A stretch of 64,000 nucleotides of DNA from Candidatus Sysuiplasma superficiale (GTDB taxonomy: Archaea; Thermoplasmatota; Thermoplasmata; Sysuiplasmatales; Sysuiplasmataceae): NCBI GenBank assembly GCA_019720975.1, contig JAGVSJ010000003.1:1-64000 (forward strand), read 5' to 3'. Position 1 is the stretch's first letter. Each line of letters begins with the position of its first letter. A program made the translations under genes and the position numbers. Below the pieces are notes generated by a model. It was not told the origin of the DNA. It made no database searches and saw only the letters and a program-made list of their open reading frames with translations. Positions 1-8,508 of the stretch are shown one piece after another.

Positions 1-81
1 AGCAGGAAGGCAAGACGAGAGGGTGAACGCCACCTACAAGAGGATAATGCACGGAAGCAGGATTTCTGGGGGCAGTTTTAG
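1..81 (+). CDS. 3' end of an upstream CDS, truncated by the window edge
   Basis: Frame 1 is open from base 1 to TAG at 79-81 (SRKARREGERHLQEDNARKQDFWGQF*). No homology visible. Confidence 0.3.
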   Translation, partial: SRKARREGERHLQEDNARKQDFWGQF

Positions 82-87
82 AGGCTT

Positions 88-315
88 ATGAAAATCTCAC
101 CGATCACGGGGTTTGTATTCAGCATTCTAATTCTTGATCTGTTATTTTACGGCATCTTCTATGATATCGAAAAGCATGGATTTGTGCCTTCTCGCTTCAT
201 ATCACAATATCAAAATTCCATGGGTTTCTTTCTTGATATTGCAATCATTCTTGCGATATTATTCGCTCTGGCTCTGACAAAAGATATTGTTCTGGGGAGC
301 GAATGGAAGAAGTGA
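88..315 (+). CDS. small membrane protein, 75 aa
   Basis: Short ORF with two hydrophobic segments, just downstream of the partial ORF. Confidence 0.5.
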   Translation: MKISPITGFVFSILILDLLFYGIFYDIEKHGFVPSRFISQYQNSMGFFLDIAIILAILFALALTKDIVLGSEWKK

Positions 316-411
316 GCACTCACCACTATTTCTGGCGACACAGGGATGACACAGGGATATCTATTATGAGGCTGTGTCTGAATAGGAAATTATCTGGAAC
401 GAAATGTAAAA

Positions 412-484
412 TGCTCCCGTCGGGATTTGAACCCGAGTCCCAAGCTCGAGAGGCTTAGATGATTGGCCGCTACACTACGGGAGC
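412..484 (-). tRNA. tRNA-Glu (CTC)
   Basis: Minus strand reads GCTCCCG...CGGGAGC-A acceptor, anticodon arm TAAGC-CTCTCGA-GCTTG, T-arm GGGTTCAAATCCC. Confidence 0.93.
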
Positions 485-752
485 AATATTGCTAATCCGC
501 ACTGGTATAATGACTTCAGCTTAAAACTTCCTCCGAAGACACTTCAGCCGGCCGCTCTTCCGTTGAGTTGCGCACAAGGGTGGTTGCTGCCCCATTTCAC
601 AATTTTCAACGGAAGGCAGGGGTGAGTCCCTCCTCAGCCCTTTTGCAATATAGGCGATGGCCATGGCATTGTCCGAGCCGGAGTGATATGCAGAAACAGA
701 CCGTCAATGCTGTTCGGATACGGGATGAATCACCCATGGGCCATTATTGGGG

Positions 753-1577
753 TTATAAACGGGCCGGGTTAGCCACTCGTTTAGCTTTGTCAGTCTTCTC
801 AGTCTCAAATATCTGAAGAGCTTCCTTTGCATTTGCATTTTCGTGCGTAATAGCCCTTATCGCCTTTATCACGGCAACGGGGTTCTCGTTCTGCCATATG
901 TTCCTGCCCATGTCCACTCCCACCGCTCCATCCTCGAGTGCATTGTGAACCAGATTGAACACATCTTCCACTGAGTTGAGTTTGGGTCCTCCGGCAACCA
1001 CAAGGGGCACCGGAGAGCCGTCAACAACCCTGGTGAAGTCCTCACAGTAATATGTCTTCACCATCTGCACCCCGATTTCAGCCGCCAGTCTGCATGCGAG
1101 AGCAAGGTATTTTGCGTCGCGCTTTTCGAGTTCCTTGCCAACTGCGGTGATGGCCATGACCGGCATTCCATACTCCTCCCCTTCATCCACCAGTTTTGAG
1201 AGGTTGATGAGCGACTGCTTCTCATGACTGCTACCGACGAAAATGGAAAGCGCAACCGCTGATACGTTCAGTCTGAGGGCGTCCTTTATTGAAGTAGTGA
1301 TCTCTTCATCGCTCAAATCCTCTTTGAGGATGCTGGATCCACCCGAAACCCTCAAAAGAATAGGTATATCGGCTCTCGGATCAACCGAAGTGCGAAGCAC
1401 ACCCCTGGTAACGCCGAGCGCATCGGCATAGGGCAGTAGCGGCTCTATGGTCTTGCGTGGATTTTCCAGTTTGTGTGTCGGCCCCATAAAGTACCCATGG
1501 TCGCAGGCCAGCATAACAGTGCGCCCGGTAGAGGGCTTGATCATTCTCGAGATCCGGTTATTCATTCCCCAGTCCAT
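753..1577 (-). CDS. DhnA/LsrF-type class I aldolase family protein
   Basis: MLACDHGYFMGPT..LE, VVAGGPK, GAVGVDMGRNIWQ motifs of the DeoC/FbaB/LsrF aldolase family. Confidence 0.85.
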   Translation of the reverse strand: MDWGMNNRISRMIKPSTGRTVMLACDHGYFMGPTHKLENPRKTIEPLLPYADALGVTRGVLRTSVDPRADIPILLRVSGGSSILKEDLSDEEITTSIKDALRLNVSAVALSIFVGSSHEKQSLINLSKLVDEGEEYGMPVMAITAVGKELEKRDAKYLALACRLAAEIGVQMVKTYYCEDFTRVVDGSPVPLVVAGGPKLNSVEDVFNLVHNALEDGAVGVDMGRNIWQNENPVAVIKAIRAITHENANAKEALQIFETEKTDKAKRVANPARL

Positions 1578-1768
1578 TTGATCTCCCTTCGATTGTGCTG
1601 TTCATATTTCTGTGGATTAATAACCTTTCTGCTTTCCGTGTGCGCTGTTAGGGTAAAGCATCCGTCGATAAACGGTCCAGGCGCAATGAAAGCGTTTCAT
1701 GCCTACCTTTGCCTTTCAGCCTGGCAGCGCACAAGGATTATGAAAGTTAAAATAAAGATACTGTTTAA

Positions 1769-2668
1769 GTGCCAGGCATGGACAGATGCAAGTCGTGCAC
1801 AGGAATTGTCTCATGTCCTGTTTGCGGCTCGCCAATATCATCCTTTTCGCATGTTGGTGTGAGGGGAAATGAAACATCATTCAATATACCTGTCATAGAT
1901 TATAAATTGAAACTTGGCAGCAATCCGTCTGGCATAAGACATTATGCTCAACCATGCGATCACAGAGTTATTACTCAGGCAGCATCCCCGGACCTCGTCT
2001 ACAATGGCGGACCATTATGGGGTAACGGCTACTCATGGATTAACGTTTACTGGGGCAAATTTTACACCACTGAGGCTGGAAAGGCATGGGTTGCGAGAGT
2101 CGACAGAGCAACATCGGATATAGAGACCAATCCAAGCTATTCGGGCGGACTCCGTCAGTACAACGTGGGAATGGGAAAGCTGCTTGAAAGCATTACGATT
2201 CCTGCAGAGCCCCCTTCCTCAATGAGCAACTCACAGTTGAAGGAGCAGATACTGTCGTGGATAAACTCGAACGAGATAAGGGACGTCAGCAACAAGGGTG
2301 CATACAATCTCTTTCTTCCTCCCGGCATGACCGTTACACTGTCAAGCGAGACCTCATGCGCATTCTTCTGCGACTACCACGATACAGTTGATGCGGAAAA
2401 GGGACCATTCTATACAGTAGAGCCGTATCCCTGCAGCAGCGGGTGCAATAACTGCACCTCTTCGGAATTTGATACGCTGACAATGGGGCTCTCAGAAGAA
2501 ATGGTCGAACTGAAAACAGACATGGATCCGGGAACAGGATGGGTTATAGGCAATGAGGAACTGTGTGACTACTGCGATGCCCATTTTGTATGCAACAGAA
2601 TATCCACCGGCGAATATGTAAACGCGTGGTATGACAGGGCAAAAGATGCCTGCTGGTCATCAAGATGA
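1769..2668 (+). CDS. Cys-rich protein resembling the EXORDIUM/phosphate-induced protein 1 family
   Basis: YNGGPLWGNGYSWINVYWGKF resembles the plant EXO/PHI-1 N-terminal signature. C-CDYH, PYPCSSGC, LSEEMVELKTDMDP, EELCDYC and YVNAWYDRAKDACW resemble its C-terminal half. An N-terminal CxxC...CPVC zinc-ribbon-like pair is also present. Confidence 0.55.
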   Translation: MPGMDRCKSCTGIVSCPVCGSPISSFSHVGVRGNETSFNIPVIDYKLKLGSNPSGIRHYAQPCDHRVITQAASPDLVYNGGPLWGNGYSWINVYWGKFYTTEAGKAWVARVDRATSDIETNPSYSGGLRQYNVGMGKLLESITIPAEPPSSMSNSQLKEQILSWINSNEIRDVSNKGAYNLFLPPGMTVTLSSETSCAFFCDYHDTVDAEKGPFYTVEPYPCSSGCNNCTSSEFDTLTMGLSEEMVELKTDMDPGTGWVIGNEELCDYCDAHFVCNRISTGEYVNAWYDRAKDACWSSR

Positions 2669-3381
2669 CAGGTGTGAGAGACGTGACTCGGAAACTGTTC
2701 TGGGAAGATGCGTATATCAGAGAGTTCAGTGCAATTGTGGAGGAAATAGTCGATAACAGGCTTGTTCTGGATCGAACAGCCTTCAATCCGAAGGGAGGCG
2801 GATTGCCCGGAGATACAGGGTCGCTCAATGGCATCAGGGTGAGTGAAACGCTGAAGCGAGCGGATACCATCGAGCATGTTGTCGACGATATATCCAGTTT
2901 CAGCAAAGGGATGGAAGTGAACGGTTTGCTTGACTGGGACAGGAGATACAGGGTGATGAGGATGCACACCGCTGCTCATGCCCTGAGCGCAGTTTTCAAC
3001 AGGGAAGCCGGTGCACTCATAACCGGAAACAAGATAGATCCGGCGGAATCAAGGATAGATTTCAGCCTGGAATCACTGGACAGGGACAGAATGAACGAAT
3101 ACATCGCAATAGTCAACAGGGAAATACTGAGAAATCCGGATGTGCGTTCATATTTCATGCCCCGCGATGAAGCAATGAAGATACCATCAATGGTAAAACT
3201 TGCCGGAACTGCGCCACCTGATGTGGAACAGTTCAGGATAGTCGAAATAGAAGGGCTAGATGTCCAGGCGGATGGCGGAGTACATGTCAGAAGCCTCGGC
3301 GAACTAAGGGAAGTTGTGCCACTGAGGTTTGAGAACAAGGGGAAAGCAAACAGACGTATATATTTCACGCTTAAGGATTGA
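2665..3381 (+). CDS. alaX: alanyl-tRNA editing protein AlaX
   Basis: FNPKGGGLPGDTG, MHTAAHALSAVF, QADGGVHVRSLGE: the AlaX/AlaRS editing-domain pattern. Start overlaps the previous stop (ATGA). Confidence 0.9.
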   Translation: MTGVRDVTRKLFWEDAYIREFSAIVEEIVDNRLVLDRTAFNPKGGGLPGDTGSLNGIRVSETLKRADTIEHVVDDISSFSKGMEVNGLLDWDRRYRVMRMHTAAHALSAVFNREAGALITGNKIDPAESRIDFSLESLDRDRMNEYIAIVNREILRNPDVRSYFMPRDEAMKIPSMVKLAGTAPPDVEQFRIVEIEGLDVQADGGVHVRSLGELREVVPLRFENKGKANRRIYFTLKD

Positions 3382-3390
3382 ATTTTGGCG

Positions 3391-4191
3391 TCAACTAAGC
3401 TTATTTCCCGTGTTCGCACCTTCACAGATTCCGTGTGCCAGACCCACGCACGGGGCCGCGACCTTTGCTGGATTCTGACCCCGCCATCTGTCATCCCGAA
3501 AACCATTCCCCTTGCGCCGGCTGCCATCGCATCCCGGACCATATTGAACGCTTCCCTTACTGACCCTGCACTTGGTGCGGCCTCTAACAGGGACAGCTCT
3601 GTCGGAGCTCTCCCTGCGTCCCGCGTAATCGACCTTGAGAATGCCTGCTCCGGCCTCAAATCCAATCCTGGCCGCGAGAGGAATTAAAACCTGTCATCCC
3701 GGACAGCCCGGCAGCTCGGGGCAACTCCGATGGACTCGACAATTGGCAGCACGACCAGATCATCCCATTCCTCCGCCGCAGCTGTCACATCCTGAAGTTT
3801 GTCTCCTTACTGTGCGTCTGACTGATAGCCGACAGGCAGGAAATACATAACGGCACCAGCTCCTGCTCTGACAGCGCTTGATATCGAACAAAGCATCCGT
3901 CCGCAGCCTTCCTTTGGAGAAGAATTGTCCTTCCACAGATTCGATGAATCGATCCGGGCGATGAAGGCATGGCATTCCATTCCTACAAAAACTCCCTTTA
4001 TCATCCTGGCAGCAAGAGATGCACACTGTAGGCATCGGTTTTGCCCTTCAAAAGATCCTTTGCTGCACTGTCCGCCATGTCGCGCCCGCCGAGGGACTAT
4101 GAACAGGACCTGATCCACTGCAATCACAGCCTTGCCTCCATCGCTGCACAGTTCTTCTGATTCTTCTCTGTTTTCCAAGGATACTCTGCAT
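3391..4191 (-). pseudogene. decayed DhnA-type class I aldolase (frameshifted)
   Basis: Minus-strand aldolase segments fall in different frames: MQSILGKQRRI; DGGKAVIAVDQVLF; ARMIKGVFVGMECHAFIARIDSSNLW; LCSISSAVRAGAGAVMYFLPVGYQSDAQ; AARIGFEAGAGILKVDY; EAFNMVRDAMAAGARGMVFG; NPAKVAAPCVGLAHGICEGANTGNKLS*. Confidence 0.82.
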
Positions 4192-4192
4192 T

Positions 4193-5218
4193 TCAGTTTT
4201 CCCCTCTCTCGATAATGATCTTTCGTGCTGCCTCCCCCTTTTCGGCTATATTGAATGCCTTCTCAGCATCCTCCAGCCCGAAGACATCCGATATCAGCCT
4301 GCTGAATTCTGCCTGGTGCGATGCGATCATTTCTATGGCGGCCGCAACTTCCCTCTCGACTGCCGAATATGTGGGCATTATCGAAATCTCCCTCTTGAAT
4401 ATTTCCGAATAATCCGCAGGAAGGTGCGTATTTGGAGGCGGAAGTCCGAACTGTATCATTTTCCCGCCCTTTCTCAGCATCTTGATCCCGGTACCAATCG
4501 CGCCAGAGCTCCCTGATGCCACAAAGACAACATCAGCTCCAATCCCTCCGGTGGCCAATTCAACCTCTCTGACAGCATCAGCCGGGGTAACGGCCATGTC
4601 AGCTCCAATCAGCGATGCAAACTTCAACCTGTCTTCAGAGATGTCGACAGCAACAATCCTGCAATCACTAATTATTTTCAGTGCGGTGACATGCATCATA
4701 CCAACAGGCCCCACACCCACAATCCCAACAGTATCGCTGCCTGATACTGGTATCTTGCCGAGTCCGCGCAGAACACAGGCTAGAGGTTCGATCATCGTGG
4801 CCGTCCTGAAGCCAAGTCCTTCCGGGAGTCTGAAAACACCTCCCTTCTTGATATTCCATGCAGGAACGCGGAAGAATTCGGATAGACCTCCGGGGTCCAG
4901 ATTCGATTTTGAAAATTGGGGGCACATTGTTTCGCTTCCGCTCATGCAGTAGTGGCATTCGTAGCAGGGGACATGATGATGGGGGAAAACCCTGTCTCCT
5001 GCTTTGAAATTACTGACGTTCTTTCCTGTCGAGGCGACGATTCCAACGGCTTCATGTCCGAGAATCCTTGAACTGTAATTCCCACGTATCTTTTCCACAT
5101 CGGTACCGCATATCCCGCACGCCCTCATTTCAACGAGTATTTCATCGTCGGATATCTTCGGTACTTCCTGCTCTGATATCACAAGGTTGTTTCTGTTGCC
5201 TACAGTGCAGGTTTTCAT
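4193..5218 (-). CDS. zinc-dependent alcohol/polyol dehydrogenase (MDR superfamily)
   Basis: GHEAVGIV, CGICGTDVEK, C-x2-C-x2-C structural zinc region (PCYECHYCMSGSETMC), VGIVGVGPVGMMH Rossmann motif. Confidence 0.93.
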   Translation of the reverse strand: MKTCTVGNRNNLVISEQEVPKISDDEILVEMRACGICGTDVEKIRGNYSSRILGHEAVGIVASTGKNVSNFKAGDRVFPHHHVPCYECHYCMSGSETMCPQFSKSNLDPGGLSEFFRVPAWNIKKGGVFRLPEGLGFRTATMIEPLACVLRGLGKIPVSGSDTVGIVGVGPVGMMHVTALKIISDCRIVAVDISEDRLKFASLIGADMAVTPADAVREVELATGGIGADVVFVASGSSGAIGTGIKMLRKGGKMIQFGLPPPNTHLPADYSEIFKREISIMPTYSAVEREVAAAIEMIASHQAEFSRLISDVFGLEDAEKAFNIAEKGEAARKIIIERGEN

Positions 5219-5436
5219 TCGTTATGGATAAAACAGCGGCATGACATATAACTGTCTGCTTCCAGGCATACCGCTCTGACCGGATGTTGAAAGGGTATGG
5301 GATGGGATCAAACAGGATGGCGCCTCGCGTGAGGCATAATATTTAAGCTAATGTGCCTTTCTTTCATCAAACATCATCAGAATGGTGGCTGTTGAAATAG
5401 TATAAATCAATTCAAAGACCGGACTTCAAGGGAGAA

Positions 5437-7038
5437 GTGTCAATAGTGACAGTGTTTCCGTCTGCCAGCCTCGTCCTTCTGTTTGCAACTTACCTCATAC
5501 TCATGGGTTCAATCCTTGCATTTGCCATATATGAGTTCAATTCGGGTGTTGCATTCCAGGTCATCCTTCTCATCTTTGGTGGGCTGCTGTTTGCCTTTCT
5601 CATTGTTCACAGATTTTTCGTCCTGCCGAAGTCATTCGTGACATTCCTTACTGACTTCTCGATACCACTCGTGACTGACCTTGTCCTCGTCCTCATTTAT
5701 GCTGGAATGGGTCTCAAGCTTGGCGCCGACGCCAAAACTCTTCGTGGCTCAGGTCTCCGCGTTGCAGCAGCCGGGATTGTAATGGCGTTTGTGGACATCA
5801 TACCTTCGGCCATACTATTCGGTTACGTGTGTGAATATCTTCTCGGGTGGCCATGGGTTCTTGGAGCTCTGCTTGGTTCTATGATAGGTGAAACATCTGC
5901 GGCTGTTGTGGTTCCCTATCTGAATCACCTGATCGATCTTTCCTCCGAGCGTGGAAAGAAGACTGAACACCTCACCAAACTGACCAGCGTGCTCAAGCTT
6001 GAATCCACGGTAAACAGCGTCGTGCTGCTGCTTTTTGTTGCAATCTTTTACAATCAGATTTACATAAAGAATTACAATCCAACATTCACCAGTTTCCTGG
6101 GCACGACATATTCTTCACTTGCAGGTGTCGTCCATTACCATCTGATTGTCCTTCTGTTTGTGGTGGCAGGCATACCTGCAATTGTTTTTGCAGGCTCGAG
6201 CATAATCGTCTTTTTTGTAAAGAGAAGGATCATTGACAGGGGAAGATCCAAACTCAAGGCGTACGCCGTCTTCTCAATGAATGACATAATAGTTCCGAAA
6301 TCTCAGGACTCTGGCGACTTCAGCGAGAAACAGCTGCGAATGGGCATGATACTTTACGGTATCGTTCTTGGCATCGCGCTCCTTGTTTTCGAAGAGATAC
6401 TCAGCCTTACTTCATTTGCAGGTTTTGCAAATGTTCTCTTCGCCCTTCTTGGCCTCATCTATCTCGGTTTCTTTATTGGCTATCTTTTTCCGGGTGGAAA
6501 CAGGCTTGCGCTTGACAGGGAGACGGACAAGACCGGAAGCAGGACGTTCACCGGACTGATGCTCTTTCACGATGAATTTGAGCTCCTTGTGAGAATAGTG
6601 TTTTACTTCAGCATAGGTGTGGAGCTTGGTATGATGCTTTTCAACCCTCCACACGGTGTCGAAGCTATATCCCCGGCCGAGCTTCCGGGGGCCGTGATAC
6701 TCATGATAGCCATGGGCCCCATCTTCCTTCTACTAAGGTACATCACAGGATCCGCAGGCCTGCCGGTAGCATTTTACAGCAGGTATTCTGGTGAGGGCTT
6801 CAGGGGTGACTACAGGCTGGTCGCCGCGACAATGCCGAAGGGAGTCACAGTCGCTGCAATATCTGTTCTGATACTTCAGACGGGTATTGAGTTCGGCAGC
6901 ACCATCTATGTCCTTGCGCTGGTTGCGATAATAATTTCAACCATAGGATTCACCATAATATCGGCAATGGGCTACAAACCGATGCAGGCTAGGTCACCAA
7001 AGGAAGAAATCGCAGGGGCAGCATCGGAAAAACCCTAG
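5437..7038 (+). CDS. cation:proton antiporter family membrane protein
   Basis: About 12 hydrophobic helices; GSMIGETSAAVVVPYLNHL resembles the CPA core motif. GTG start. Confidence 0.7.
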   Translation: MSIVTVFPSASLVLLFATYLILMGSILAFAIYEFNSGVAFQVILLIFGGLLFAFLIVHRFFVLPKSFVTFLTDFSIPLVTDLVLVLIYAGMGLKLGADAKTLRGSGLRVAAAGIVMAFVDIIPSAILFGYVCEYLLGWPWVLGALLGSMIGETSAAVVVPYLNHLIDLSSERGKKTEHLTKLTSVLKLESTVNSVVLLLFVAIFYNQIYIKNYNPTFTSFLGTTYSSLAGVVHYHLIVLLFVVAGIPAIVFAGSSIIVFFVKRRIIDRGRSKLKAYAVFSMNDIIVPKSQDSGDFSEKQLRMGMILYGIVLGIALLVFEEILSLTSFAGFANVLFALLGLIYLGFFIGYLFPGGNRLALDRETDKTGSRTFTGLMLFHDEFELLVRIVFYFSIGVELGMMLFNPPHGVEAISPAELPGAVILMIAMGPIFLLLRYITGSAGLPVAFYSRYSGEGFRGDYRLVAATMPKGVTVAAISVLILQTGIEFGSTIYVLALVAIIISTIGFTIISAMGYKPMQARSPKEEIAGAASEKP

Positions 7039-7829
7039 GAATGGCCGCCGGTTCTGAGTGGTGCAAAAAACCTCCCCATGGCAGCTATATCCGGATGCTG
7101 TATTGATTTGACGCTGATAGGTGTTATACTTATCTCAGACCTGCCCAGCACTGCATTGAGATCTGTATCCTTTTCGAATTTCCTCTTCCGTGTTCCTGCG
7201 AGCCAGTAATATGTGTTGCCTCTGGGATCCTTTCTCTCCACAACGTAATCTTCAAACATCTCACGCGCCATGTGGGTTATCCTAATTCGCGTGTTCCTTC
7301 TTGTGTTGACGGGGAAATTAACGTTGAGCAGATCCACTTCCTCAGGGAAGCCGTTATTCAGCAGAAGCGAAACAATCCTTCCGGCCCACCACGCCGCATT
7401 CCTGAACTCCGACATGTTCAGCTGTTCGTCTTCTGACCTTATCTCCTTTGAGAATGCAACGGACTTTATGCCGATTATGGAACCGGACATCGCCGCTGAA
7501 ACCGTTCCGGATGAAAAGAAGGACTGCATGCTGATGTTCCCCCCTATGTTGATGCCCGATACAATCATGTCAATCTTCCTCCCTCTCAGAAGTTTATGGA
7601 CAGAAAGAAAGACACAGTCTGCAGGCGTTCCTCCGACAGCTATGGCTTCATACCCCTTAGACTTCACCCTGTTTATTCTCACCGGCCTGTGGAAAGTTAT
7701 GCTCATTCCCGTGCTGCTCTGTGGTCCGCGCGGTGCCACAACCCTCAGTGGCGAAATCTCTGACAGTGACTTCGCGAGGGATATCAGACCCGGACTGTAC
7801 ACTCCGTCATCGTTTGTCAGCAGCAGCAT
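7035..7829 (-). CDS. surE: 5'-nucleotidase SurE
   Basis: MLLLTNDDGVYSPGLISLAKSL, APRGPQSSTGMSIT, VSGINIGGN motifs. Confidence 0.96.
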   Translation of the reverse strand: MLLLTNDDGVYSPGLISLAKSLSEISPLRVVAPRGPQSSTGMSITFHRPVRINRVKSKGYEAIAVGGTPADCVFLSVHKLLRGRKIDMIVSGINIGGNISMQSFFSSGTVSAAMSGSIIGIKSVAFSKEIRSEDEQLNMSEFRNAAWWAGRIVSLLLNNGFPEEVDLLNVNFPVNTRRNTRIRITHMAREMFEDYVVERKDPRGNTYYWLAGTRKRKFEKDTDLNAVLGRSEISITPISVKSIQHPDIAAMGRFFAPLRTGGHS

Positions 7830-8005
7830 ATTTCTTCATATCAATCGCTGTATTATTTCATTATCTATTTAGTTCAGTTCCGCTTCTGCCTCCTCATCAC
7901 TCAATTTTCAGTGATATTGCAGCGAGCACGTCGTGCATTTGCCCGTGCCCGTGAGCCATTCCTGTCCTGCTAACATTTTAATAAGATACAATATACGCTA
8001 AACAC

Positions 8006-8098
8006 GGGCCCGTAGCTTAGTACGGATATAGCACTGGCCTTCTATCCTGCGGACAGGAGGTGAGCCAGATGTCCCGGGTTCGAATCCCGGCGGGCCCG
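8006..8098 (+). tRNA. tRNA-Arg (TCT) with an 18-nt intron at position 37/38
   Basis: GGGCCCG/CGGGCCC acceptor, CTGGC/GCCAG anticodon stem, loop CTTCTA + intron 8045-8062 (TCCTGCGGACAGGAGGTG) + A, T-arm CCGGGTTCGAATCCCGG. Confidence 0.93.
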
Positions 8099-8150
8099 CT
8101 TAAACAGGCTAACGGACGGTATGTCCACTGGAGATTTTCTCATCCTCCCA

Positions 8151-8210
8151 ATCAATACCGACGATTCTTCACAACGCGTCAGGACAGCAGCATGCGGCAA
8201 CGGTATTGAT
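8151..8210. repeat. perfect 10-bp inverted repeat with 40-bp spacer
   Basis: ATCAATACCG at 8151-8160 and CGGTATTGAT at 8201-8210. Confidence 0.8.
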
Positions 8211-8508
8211 ACCCTTGAATCGGACCAGAAACAAGTGTCATGTCTGTAGTGCAGGCTCATTTCTGCTTGCGTATCGCAGCTCATCTGAAACAGGGAGCTA
8301 ACTGTGCTGAAACATCATATCCATGGAACATATATTCGACCCACTCGTGGGCATACTGAAAACAGATGAGGGATGATGCGTCAGGAGGTGCGACTCTGTC
8401 CTCAAATTGGAAGACCATTACAGACCAGGTTGGAACTCAATGATCGGTGCAATGAAACAAGAGCTCACCACAACCGCTTAGTTTTTAAGTAATGGCATCA
8501 ATTATCGC

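Noticed and set aside
568-816. 82-aa ORF after tRNA-Glu
   Set aside because: Arg/Pro-rich with no family signature and overlaps the 3' end of the aldolase gene on the other strand.
2976-3665. 229-aa minus-strand ORF opposite alaX
   Set aside because: Its N-terminal part is a slice of the aldolase pseudogene (EAFNMVRDAMAAGARGMVFG) and the rest is antisense to alaX; not one real gene.
3385-3687. Plus-strand 100-aa ORF
   Set aside because: Lies antisense to the aldolase pseudogene; no family pattern.
4482-4952. 156-aa plus-strand ORF
   Set aside because: Antisense shadow of the dehydrogenase gene; low-complexity Ser/Thr/Pro-rich composition.
8042-8284. 80-aa minus-strand ORF
   Set aside because: Runs through the tRNA-Arg gene; residues RARRDSNPGHLAH are the tell-tale translation of a tRNA T-arm.
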